From Planctomycetaceae bacterium (lineage in GTDB: Bacteria > Planctomycetota > Phycisphaerae > SM23-33), in NCBI GenBank assembly GCA_021371965.1, contig JAJFVE010000050.1, positions 1 to 32,151 on the forward strand: a DNA stretch of 32,151 nt. Reading direction: 5' to 3'. The notes beneath the pieces were generated by a model. It did not search any database. It was not told the origin of the DNA and saw nothing but the letters and a program-made list of their open reading frames with translations. Numbering within the stretch: position 1 is the first letter of the stretch; each line of letters opens with the position of its first letter. Position numbers and translations under genes: made by a program. Shown in pieces: positions 25,201 to 31,395 of the stretch.

Positions 25201-26532
25201 CTGTGCCGACTCGCGCAGGCGGGCATTGACGACGTACGACCCGAGCACAAGGATGCCGACCAGGCAGGTGATGCTGATAGGCCCCAGGCGCTCGATGGCG
25301 ATCTCGCGCGCCCAGCGGTCGGCCGCGATGTCCATGCCCAGCGCCCCGATCACCCGATGCGTCTTCGCGTCGCGCAGCGGCGCCAGCCCGCTGACCCAGA
25401 TTCCCCATTTGTCCGGATACGGGCCTTCGGCCATGGCCTGGCCATAGCTGAACATCTTGTAAAACCCGGGACTGGCGTCTTCATAGACGGACCCGCAGGG
25501 GGAATGATCCAGAGAGTCATCGCTCTCTGATTCGACCAGGAACATGATCTTGCCGTTGACCTTGCGCGTCAGATAGACGAAGCGCACGTCCTGGCTGGAG
25601 GCGCGGAGGGCAATCATCCGCTCCTTCAACTGGCGGTATGTAACAGTCTTCTCGTCTGCCTTGGAGCCCTTGATAGCGTCGACCTGTTCGGGCGAGACTG
25701 CCGCAGCCCCGGCCATCGCCCGGGCCACGACGCTGCCGCGAAGCTGAGAATCGGCGTGATTGCCGACGAAGACCGTGGCGATCCACCCTGCAGCGAGGAT
25801 CCCCAACAGGAACAGCGGCGCCCGAAGGGGCAGGGCGCATAGGGATCCGGCGGCGCCTTGGGCGGCGGGCGCAGGGGTGCTGTAACGCCACAGACCCACC
25901 GTCATCACCACGGCCAGGACCGTGCGTATCACCTGGATGGGCAGGCCCGTAGCGTCGAGAAACCAGTGATGATTCAGCACCGCCCCCAGAAAAACCGGCG
26001 CCTGCGGAGTCACGAGCCCTGTCGCGATCGCGTAGGCGCCCATGCCCGCAGCGCAGATGCGCAGCCATGCCGCCTGTCGCGGCGCCGCACGATGGGAAGA
26101 GGCCCACAGCACCCACGCCGCGGCCGCGCCGCCGATCAGGCCCGTCGCGGCACGCAAACCGACGTTGATCCCCGTCCAGCCGCCGCTGGTCCAACCCGAT
26201 GCACCGACCGCCAGCAGCGGCAGAAAGACCCACACCCCCGGTGCCCTGCCCTGCAGCGACGCCAGGCCCGACCTCGCAAATTCCAGCAGAAAGACAAATG
26301 ACAAGGCCATCAGCGTCACCCGAAGGCCGCTGAACAATGGGCTGTCCCCAAGGCTGATCGCCAGCAGTTCCATCCACTCGTTGGCGCAGTGGAACATCCC
26401 GAACAGCCCCAGCCACTGCCAGGAGATTCCGTCTCTGCGCCCCAAGGCCAGGCACACGACCCCCAGCAACAGGAAGCCCAGGCCACAAAGCAAATAAATG
26501 AAATCGAGCTGGGAGAGCAGGAACTCAGTCAT
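22264..26532 (-). CDS. Hybrid sensor histidine kinase (8+1 TM, PAS, GAF, HisKA, HATPase, two REC, Hpt)
   Basis: A 1422-residue phosphorelay hub in the inner membrane. Eight hydrophobic helices fill about residues 5-260. A roughly 150-residue extracytoplasmic sensor domain follows, then a ninth helix (near 425-445). The cytoplasmic part has a PAS domain (about 455-580), a GAF-like domain (about 595-750), a HisKA domain with H779 in [11 protein letters not shown], and a HATPase with the N box (NLIGNAMKF), DTGAGIS and GTGLGL. REC1 has D1070, REC2 has D1213 in [10 protein letters not shown], and the C-terminal Hpt has H1361 in [11 protein letters not shown]. Phosphate can pass H to D to H to the separate regulators. 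ATGs at 26562 and 26583 are alternatives; 26532 has GGAAGG eight bases upstream and starts directly before the first helix. The signal sensed is unknown. Confidence 0.92.
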   Translation of the reverse strand: MTEFLLSQLDFIYLLCGLGFLLLGVVCLALGRRDGISWQWLGLFGMFHCANEWMELLAISLGDSPLFSGLRVTLMALSFVFLLEFARSGLASLQGRAPGVWVFLPLLAVGASGWTSGGWTGINVGLRAATGLIGGAAAAWVLWASSHRAAPRQAAWLRICAAGMGAYAIATGLVTPQAPVFLGAVLNHHWFLDATGLPIQVIRTVLAVVMTVGLWRYSTPAPAAQGAAGSLCALPLRAPLFLLGILAAGWIATVFVGNHADSQLRGSVVARAMAGAAAVSPEQVDAIKGSKADEKTVTYRQLKERMIALRASSQDVRFVYLTRKVNGKIMFLVESESDDSLDHSPCGSVYEDASPGFYKMFSYGQAMAEGPYPDKWGIWVSGLAPLRDAKTHRVIGALGMDIAADRWAREIAIERLGPISITCLVGILVLGSYVVNARLRESAQVLLESQQQYRCLVEGSPNTVQLFDNEGRYLTVNRPGLATMGCELSDLIGRPYVDVWPPQSRPLVQAAVAEVLAGRRGEFEAPFRRADGFEIIWQVTLTPTSQQGQRVSQFVGVCSDITARKRTEELLRHRDRLLAAVSEATAALLSVTDLSLSVQQSLQTVGRAAGVDRVYVFENHDETAGGRHLMSQRYEWASEVVTPEIDNPELQDLPYDTMSPTWYDELASGTPIVGLVQNLPQPLRDLLQSQGIVSILLLPIMVDGGFWGFIGFDDCHCRRRWDDSESTILATLGSAIGGAITRRRAEMALDEARRRAEAAAWKESVANAAKSDFLARMSHEIRTPMNGVVGMTDLLARTTLTDQQRRYARIVKSSALSLLTIINDVLDFSKIEAGKLELHSSEFDLRTIVEDTVEMFAQRADQKGLELVSLVEAPVPFKVRGDSDRLRQILVNLIGNAMKFTERGEIVVRARLVRISGGKAQVRFTIRDTGAGISPENIDRLFKTFSQVDSFATRKHSGTGLGLAICKRLAELMGGATGVESEEGKGSTFWFTATLDTCNQLPRHTVAALAELSRKPVLVVDDNPSSRHALCELLESWGLTAKTSPGGAEALEALRRHSVSQNPFGIVLADLQMPGIGGEELLQRIVADAAIAPTVRVLLVHSETSLEDGNYYRAAHACVFKPVHQSRLFDEIVQAVARSKGLSESPTRPEAPAAALSAAPRDISILLAEDNEVNQELAAEILRMGGLRCEVVANGRDAVDLLMKKKFDLVLMDCQMPEMDGLEATRAIRSKESIGMVMARRSGRIPIVALTANAVSGERDKCTEAGMDAFISKPFVPDELIRLIDSIVAPETPATPAQAPAPAGDGGGPFNFHDLRQRCLNSVEFMEKMLAKFADSIPGEMDKLDAAAAAGNMTETRRLAHSIKGAAANLSAPMLRQAALAVEQAAQAGDAAGAAAAMPPLREELTRCLNAVAEIATVDGNK

Positions 26533-26900
26533 CTTCCAGGCCTTCCGGCAAAGCGCAACCATGCAGCATGGATTGGTGTGCAATCGTGCCAGTCATTAAA
26601 TCCGCGCCTTTCGCGTCTCGTGCGACACGCTACTGCCGTCATCGGGAAAAATGCCAACTCACTTAATTATGGAACGACGAATACCAGAAATGGCATAGGA
26701 GTGTTCCTGGGCCGCTGAGGTCGCTGAGGGAAGAACAGGCCGGGGAAATCGAGAAGAGCACAGCGCGGCCTTCGGCCGCAACCGATTGCGGATTTGTGAT
26801 TGGCTGATCCTCGACCTCCTCAGCGGCCAAATGAAAAGTTCCGGCGCTGGACGCCGCCCGGCGGCGGGGGTATTCTCCTTGCCTCAGCGGAAGAAAGACC
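26533..26900. other. 368-base divergent intergenic region with nested inverted repeats
   Basis: No gene is supported between the divergently read kinase and dehydrogenase genes, so promoters for both should lie here. GGCCGCTGAGG (26710-26720) and CCTCAGCGGCC (26818-26828) form a perfect 11-bp inverted repeat about 100 bases apart. Between them GCGGCC-TTC-GGCCGC (26765-26779... stem arms 26765-26770 and 26774-26779) forms a tight hairpin. CGCTGAGG is repeated next to the left arm. An AT-richer stretch near 26650-26695 is the most likely place for promoter elements, but I cannot assign -35/-10 boxes. Confidence 0.5.
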
Positions 26901-27854
26901 ATGAAGATCGTCATCCTCGATGCCTATGCGACCAACCCGGGCGACCTCTCGTGGGAGCCCCTGCAGGCGATGGGCTGCTGCGAAATTTACGACCGCACGC
27001 CGGCCGAACTGACCGTCGAGCGCGCAGCCGGCGCCGAGATCGTGCTGACCAACAAGACCCTGCTGCCAGCCGACGTCATCCACCGGTTGCCCAAGGCCCG
27101 GTATATCGGCCTGCTCTCGACCGGGACCGACGCCGTCGACTCTGCCGCGGCCGCACGGCGCGGGATCGTCGTCTGCAACGTCCCGGCTTACAGCACGCAG
27201 TCGGTCGCCGAGATGGTCTTCGCCCATCTGCTGAACCTGACCTTTCACGCCGCCGAGCATGCCCTGGGCGTGCGGGCCGGGCAGTGGGCGAGGAACCCCG
27301 ACTTCTGCTACAGCGAGTTCCCGCTGGTGGAACTGGCCGGCAAGACGATGGGCATCGTCGGCTTCGGGCAGATCGGACAGGCTGTCGCGAGGATCGCCGC
27401 CGCGATGCGCATGAACGTGCTCGTGTACACGCGCAGCTCGCGGGAGGCCGCAGGCGTGACATTCGTGGACCTCGAGCGAATCTTCGCCGACAGCGACGTC
27501 GTGTCGCTCCACTGCCCGCTGACGGATCAGACGCGGGGCATGGTCAACGCGAGGCGCCTGGAGACGATGAAGCCCTCGGCCTTTCTGATCAACACCAGCC
27601 GCGGCGGCGTGGTCGACGAGCCCGCCCTGGCTGCGGCGCTCGACGTCGGGCGCATCGCGGGGGCAGGGTTGGACGTGCTGAGCATCGAGCCGCCCCGCGA
27701 TGGCAGCGTGTTGATTGGCGTGCGGAACTGCTACGTCACCCCGCATATCGCCTGGGCGACGAAAGAAGCCCGCCAGCGGCTCATCAACGTAGTCGTCGAG
27801 AACGTGCGGGCATTCCTGGCTGGCAAACCGCAGAATGTGGTGAAGAAGCAGTAG
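26901..27854 (+). CDS. D-isomer-specific 2-hydroxyacid dehydrogenase (glycerate dehydrogenase-like)
   Basis: A 317-residue NAD-dependent dehydrogenase that interconverts 2-hydroxyacids and 2-oxoacids (for example hydroxypyruvate and D-glycerate). The NAD-binding domain has GFGQIGQ from G154. The catalytic triad is complete: R234 in NTSRGGVVDE, E263 in SIEPP, and H282 in TPHIAWAT. Length and motif order match the glycerate/phosphoglycerate dehydrogenase family, without the regulatory ACT domain of SerA. GGAAGAAAG precedes the ATG. It is the first gene of a + strand run with a creatininase-family enzyme and a BNR protein. The stop TAG is the first TAG of a heptamer hairpin array. The precise substrate is open. 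Confidence 0.9.
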   Translation: MKIVILDAYATNPGDLSWEPLQAMGCCEIYDRTPAELTVERAAGAEIVLTNKTLLPADVIHRLPKARYIGLLSTGTDAVDSAAAARRGIVVCNVPAYSTQSVAEMVFAHLLNLTFHAAEHALGVRAGQWARNPDFCYSEFPLVELAGKTMGIVGFGQIGQAVARIAAAMRMNVLVYTRSSREAAGVTFVDLERIFADSDVVSLHCPLTDQTRGMVNARRLETMKPSAFLINTSRGGVVDEPALAAALDVGRIAGAGLDVLSIEPPRDGSVLIGVRNCYVTPHIAWATKEARQRLINVVVENVRAFLAGKPQNVVKKQ

Positions 27855-27927
27855 CCGGTAGCCAGTAGCCAGGAACAACAACCTGCTATTGTTTTTACTG
27901 GCTGCCGGCTACGGGCTACTGGCTACC
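27851..27927. repeat. Inverted GTAGCCN heptamer array beginning at a stop codon
   Basis: The left arm (27851-27873) is GTAGCCG-GTAGCCA-GTAGCCA-GG. The right arm (27900-27927) is GGCTGCC-GGCTACG-GGCTACT-GGCTACC. They are complementary and enclose a 26-base AT-richer loop. The dehydrogenase stop codon TAG (27852-27854) lies inside the first unit. The right arm ends 16 bases before the next gene's ATG, so the element occupies almost the entire 89-base spacer. Confidence 0.85.
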
Positions 27928-27943
27928 ACTCCAACGGTGCAAT

Positions 27944-28726
27944 ATGACCAACGTGCAAATTGAAGAATGGGACCTGACGGCGACAAATCTGGGTCGTGCC
28001 GCCAAGCAGCATTATGAGGTAGCGGTGCTGCCCACCGGCGCTATCGAGCCGCACAACCGGCACTTGCCTTACGGGCAGGATGTTCGCCACACGACGTGGG
28101 TGGCGCGAGAAAGCTGCCGCCGCGCGTGGGCGGGCGGGGGCAAGGTCCTGTGCCTGCCGCCGATCCCCTTCGGCGTGGACTGCAACCTGATGGACTTTCC
28201 TCTGGCGATGCACGTCAGCCAGCAGACCCTCGATGCGATCGTGCGCGAGGTGATCGTCTCATGCCTGCGCCACGGGATCGTCAAGTTCGTCATCGTCAAC
28301 GGCCACGGCGGCAACGACTTCACGCCGCTGTGCCGCCAGGTGCAGTGCGACCTGGAGACGCACGTGTTCATCTGCGACTGGTGGAAGGTTGGCGCTGATC
28401 GCTACAGTGAGATCTTCGACCGCCCTGACGACCATGCCGGCCAGATGGAGACCTCCGTGGCGATGGCGCTGTTCCCCGAACTGGTCGAGGCGGAAAACGC
28501 CGGCAGCGGCACGGCCGCGCCCTTCGCTCTGGAAGGCCTGCGCAAAGGCTACGCCCGCACCAGCCGGCGGTTTTCGCAGCTCAACGACCACTGCGCCGCC
28601 GGCGACCCGACCGGCGCCTCGGCCGACAAGGGCAATGCATACCTCAAGATCGTGGTCGATAGGGTCGCCGCATTTTTGGCGGAACTTTCGGCCGCCAAAG
28701 TGGATAAAGACTTTCCGCACAAATAG
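27944..28726 (+). CDS. Creatininase-family amidohydrolase
   Basis: A 260-residue member of the creatininase superfamily, metal-dependent hydrolases that open amide or lactam rings. LPTGAIEPHNRHLPYGQD supplies E35, H37 and D46, NGHGGN supplies H121, and DDHAGQMETS adds H164 and E169; the first four correspond to E34, H36, D45 and H120 of Pseudomonas creatininase. The fifth creatininase ligand (E122) is replaced by Gly, as usual in the wider NGHGGN group, whose substrates are often unknown (creatinine, formamides, mycofactocin peptides). No strong ribosome-binding site is seen before the ATG. The gene lies between the dehydrogenase and the BNR protein on the same strand. Creatinine itself is an unlikely substrate given the sugar-gene context. 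Confidence 0.85.
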   Translation: MTNVQIEEWDLTATNLGRAAKQHYEVAVLPTGAIEPHNRHLPYGQDVRHTTWVARESCRRAWAGGGKVLCLPPIPFGVDCNLMDFPLAMHVSQQTLDAIVREVIVSCLRHGIVKFVIVNGHGGNDFTPLCRQVQCDLETHVFICDWWKVGADRYSEIFDRPDDHAGQMETSVAMALFPELVEAENAGSGTAAPFALEGLRKGYARTSRRFSQLNDHCAAGDPTGASADKGNAYLKIVVDRVAAFLAELSAAKVDKDFPHK

Positions 28727-28732
28727 AGAGCT

Positions 28733-28785
28733 GTGAGTCGTGTGTTGTGATTGCGTTCTCTCACCACTCACAACGCACAACTCAC
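28733..28785. repeat. Inverted heptamer array (TGAGTNG family) before the BNR gene
   Basis: GTGAGTCGTGTGTTGTGA (28733-28750) pairs with TCACAACGCACAACTCAC (28768-28785): 18 positions with one mismatch and one G-U, loop of 17. It starts six bases after the creatininase-family stop codon and ends about six bases before the AGGAGA ribosome-binding site of the next gene. Confidence 0.85.
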
Positions 28786-28803
28786 CACTATCAGGAGAAC
28801 GAT

Positions 28804-29883
28804 ATGAGCAGCGTTCGCCGCGGTTTCTCGATTCCGATCGTCGATCTGGATCGGCGCAAAGACATGCAGGTCGTTGTCGACCGTGAGGCCGGGCAGTACC
28901 TCGGTCATCCCACGACGGTGCTGCTCGACGACGGTCGCACGATCATCGCCGTATATCCCAAGGGCCATGGGCGCGGAGCCATCGTCATGAAGAAGAGCAC
29001 CGACGGCGGCAAGACGTGGTCCGACCGCCTGCCCACGCCGGCAAGCTGGGCTACCAGCGTCGAAGTGCCGACGATCTATCCCGTCGTCGACGCCGCGGGC
29101 AAGAAGCGGCTGATCATGTTCTCGGCGCTGTATCCGTTGCGGATGGCCGTCAGCGAAGACGACGGCGCCACCTGGGGCGAGATCGAGCCCTTGGGCGAGT
29201 GGGGGGGCATCACGGCGATGTCGGACTGTGTGCCGCTCAAGACACCGGGCAACTATCTGGCGATGTTCCATGACGACGGCCGCTTCATCAAAGCAGGCGG
29301 CGCGCACACCAACACGATGACGCTGCTGAAGACCTTCAGCACCGACGGCGGCCTGACGTGGCAGCCGCCGCAGACGGTGCTGGCGCGCGAAGACGTTCAT
29401 CTGTGCGAGCCGGGGATCTTCCGCAGCCCCGACGGCCGCCAGCTTGCCGTGCTGCTGCGCGAGAATGCGCGGCGTCGCAACAGCTTTGTGATCTTCTCCG
29501 ACGACGAGGGCAAGACCTTCAGCGAGCCGCGCGAGCTGCCAGGCTCGCTCACCGGCGACCGCCACCAGGGCCTGTACCTGGGCGATGGGCGGCTGCTGAT
29601 CGGCTTCCGCGACACGTGCCACAACTCGCCCACCTGGGGCGACTGGTGCGGCTGGGTCGGCACATACGACGATATTGCCGCCGGGCGCGAGGGCCAGTAC
29701 CGCATCCGCTTCAAGGACAACCTGCTCAGCGGCGACTGCGCGTATCCCGCCCTGGAACTGCTGCCCGACGGCACGGTGGTGACGATGACGTACGGCCATT
29801 GGGATTTTGAAGAGATCAGGGTCGCCTCGATCCTCTCGCTACGGTTCAAGATCGAGCAGGTGGAGGCGATCCTGAAAGAGTAG
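28804..29883 (+). CDS. BNR/Asp-box sialidase-fold protein, cytoplasmic, missing the RIP arginine
   Basis: A 359-residue propeller protein of the sialidase superfamily with no signal peptide. Four Asp boxes are visible: STDGGKTW, SEDDGATW, STDGGLTW and SDDEGKTF. CEPGIFRSPDGRQLAVLLRE and GLYLGDGRLLIGFRDT supply Glu and Arg candidates, and CAYPALELLPDG may hold the nucleophile Tyr. The usual YRIP/FRIP block with the first triad arginine reads LGHP, so canonical sialidase activity is doubtful; related GH33-like proteins of Planctomycetota share this pattern. The open frame extends to 28747, but ATG 28804 follows AGGAG closely. It lies last in a + strand run, with its stop TAG merging into a GTAGCCN heptamer array. 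It may act on imported sugars with the nearby lyase-like gene. Confidence 0.75.
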   Translation: MSSVRRGFSIPIVDLDRRKDMQVVVDREAGQYLGHPTTVLLDDGRTIIAVYPKGHGRGAIVMKKSTDGGKTWSDRLPTPASWATSVEVPTIYPVVDAAGKKRLIMFSALYPLRMAVSEDDGATWGEIEPLGEWGGITAMSDCVPLKTPGNYLAMFHDDGRFIKAGGAHTNTMTLLKTFSTDGGLTWQPPQTVLAREDVHLCEPGIFRSPDGRQLAVLLRENARRRNSFVIFSDDEGKTFSEPRELPGSLTGDRHQGLYLGDGRLLIGFRDTCHNSPTWGDWCGWVGTYDDIAAGREGQYRIRFKDNLLSGDCAYPALELLPDGTVVTMTYGHWDFEEIRVASILSLRFKIEQVEAILKE

Positions 29884-29910
29884 TAGCCGGTAGCCCGTAG
29901 CCAGTAGCCC
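29883..29910. repeat. GTAGCCN heptamer array starting in the stop codon
   Basis: Four units GTAGCCG, GTAGCCC, GTAGCCA, GTAGCCC follow directly; the first G is the last base of the BNR gene's stop TAG. There is no close opposite arm, but inverted GGCTACN units occur at 30314-30334 on the far side of the small membrane-protein gene. Confidence 0.75.
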
Positions 29911-29940
29911 GTATCGCCATGCCACCTGGAGTCGGCGCAT

Positions 29941-30234
29941 TCAGGCGATAATGTTGCGCCTTTGCCGATAGCGTGCTCTGCCGCTGCCGCCCCAGTGCGA
30001 GAAGTCGACGATTACCGCGATGATCAGCAGCGCGAGCCACCATCCAGTGACGTTGTGGTTGTTGTTGAGCATCGCGGCCATGTACGCCAGGGTGGTGTAG
30101 GGCATGAAGAAGAACCCCAGCAGCGGCCAAATGACCGTGCTGAACGCGCGGGCGAAGTAGTCCGTCAGAATCCAGATGAAGAACATCACCACGCGGGGAA
30201 TCAACATCGCCAGGATGACGGCTATGCAGCCCAT
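29941..30234 (-). CDS. Small membrane protein of unknown function (97 aa)
   Basis: A 97-residue protein with two to three hydrophobic helices: residues about 3-25, 30-55 (FSTVIWPLLGFFFMPYTTLAY) and 62-80. A short linker LNNNHNVTGWW and a basic Arg-rich C terminus follow, which predicts a cytoplasmic tail. I do not recognise the family. AGAGGTG lies four bases before the ATG. The gene sits between GTAGCCN heptamer arrays on both sides and downstream of the URO-D-like gene, so it could be the distal part of that minus-strand unit. The compositional pattern of real membrane helices and the ribosome-binding site make it a credible gene. Confidence 0.75.
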   Translation of the reverse strand: MGCIAVILAMLIPRVVMFFIWILTDYFARAFSTVIWPLLGFFFMPYTTLAYMAAMLNNNHNVTGWWLALLIIAVIVDFSHWGGSGRARYRQRRNIIA

Positions 30235-30249
30235 CGTTCACCTCTCTTG

Positions 30250-30334
30250 GTAGCCCGTAGCCGGTAGCCAGTAGCCGGTGAAGAGTCGCGATCACGCGGT
30301 CTCTTCTTTCACTGGCTACGGGCTACGGGCTACT
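30250..30334. repeat. Inverted GTAGCCN heptamer array before the small membrane protein
   Basis: The left arm has four units GTAGCCC, GTAGCCG, GTAGCCA, GTAGCCG (30250-30277) then GTGAAGAG. The right arm has CTCTTCTTTCACT then GGCTACG, GGCTACG, GGCTACT (30314-30334). Both the units and the GAAGAG/CTCTTC flanks pair. The loop contains CGCG-ATCA-CGCG, a further small hairpin. On the minus strand the array lies 40 bases after the URO-D-like stop codon and one or two bases before the ribosome-binding site of the 97-aa gene. Confidence 0.85.
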
Positions 30335-30374
30335 ATCGCATAAGTATATCTAGCCCACGAACTCTGATTCTGCA

Positions 30375-31394
30375 TCAGGGGGCATGTTCGTGCGCAGCGT
30401 CGCGCATAGCGTAGATGTTTTCCAGCGGCAGGAGTTGGTGCAGGTCGTGGCTGGACGAGACGATGTAACCGCCGCGGCCGGCCAAAGCGTCGATGTGGCG
30501 CTGCACGTCGGCCCGTACGTCCGCGACCGTGCCGGCTAGCAGCACGCCGTTGATGTCGATATTGCCGTGGAGGGCGATGCGGCCGCCCCAGGCTTCTTTA
30601 AGATGATAGATGTCTTGCTGCCCGCCGCAGGGGTCGATCGGGTGCAGCACGTCGGCCCCCATCGCCAGCAGCGTCGGCAGCAACGGTTCGACCTGCCCGT
30701 CGATGTGGAACATCAGGACCTTGCCGGCGGCCTTGATCATCGAGGCCTGCTCGCGCATGTGGCGGTACTCGAATCGCTCCATCATTTCCGGACCCAGCAT
30801 CGGCCCGCCTCCGGCGATGAGTCCTGAGCCGATCTTCACCGCGTCGATGGGGTATTCCAGGTACATCGCCAGCTCGCGCAGCGTGTACGCATGCAGGAGC
30901 TTCTGGAACTCGTCGACGAAGGCCGGGTCTTCGATGGCCGCAATGCAGAAGTCCTGAAACCCGATCGCGGTGGCGGCCGTGAATCCGGCGGTCTGCGCCC
31001 CGATCACCACGCCCATCCCCGTGCCTTCCAGCGCCGCCAGCAGCGCCTCGAGCCGCCGACGCAGCGCGTCTAGGTCCGGCAGCGGCAAATCGCGCAGGGC
31101 GGCGCGGCTCTTCATCGTGCCGTCGACGTAATGCAGCCGCCCGTGCTCGTCGCGCATCTCCTTGCGGCCCAGGTGCCAGACGTGGCTGAAGTACGCCATA
31201 TCGTTGCCCATGCGGCGATTCCATTCGACGACGTCGGCGATGGGCAGCTCGAAGGAATGCAGCGCATAATCGACGGCCTTGCCCAGCATCCCCTCGACGA
31301 TCGCCGGATCGGCCTCGGTCTCGAACAGCGGCACGTCGGGGCGCGGGCGGTGGGCGACGGCATCGAGATATCGTTGCCGGTCCGGCGCCCGCAT
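30375..31394 (-). CDS. Uroporphyrinogen-decarboxylase-like (URO-D/MtaA superfamily) protein
   Basis: A 339-residue TIM-barrel protein of the URO-D superfamily. The N-terminal segment RQRYLDAVAHRPRPDVPLFE matches the usual opening of these proteins. FHIDGQVEPLLPTLLAMG and VLHPIDPCGGQQDIYHLKE, then GNIDINGVLLAGT and GGYIVSSSHDLHQLLPLENIYAM, follow the family order. The H-x-D-G and SSSHD positions replace the His-x-Cys and Cys zinc ligands of methanol/chloromethane methyltransferases MtaA/CmuA. No haem or corrinoid genes are nearby, so haem synthesis is unlikely and the reaction is unknown; many such proteins occur beside sugar genes in Planctomycetota. ATG 31394 lies one base after the upstream gene's stop (TGACATG), favouring translational coupling; ATG 31412 is an alternative. 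Confidence 0.8.
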   Translation of the reverse strand: MRAPDRQRYLDAVAHRPRPDVPLFETEADPAIVEGMLGKAVDYALHSFELPIADVVEWNRRMGNDMAYFSHVWHLGRKEMRDEHGRLHYVDGTMKSRAALRDLPLPDLDALRRRLEALLAALEGTGMGVVIGAQTAGFTAATAIGFQDFCIAAIEDPAFVDEFQKLLHAYTLRELAMYLEYPIDAVKIGSGLIAGGGPMLGPEMMERFEYRHMREQASMIKAAGKVLMFHIDGQVEPLLPTLLAMGADVLHPIDPCGGQQDIYHLKEAWGGRIALHGNIDINGVLLAGTVADVRADVQRHIDALAGRGGYIVSSSHDLHQLLPLENIYAMRDAAHEHAP

Positions 31395-31395
31395 G

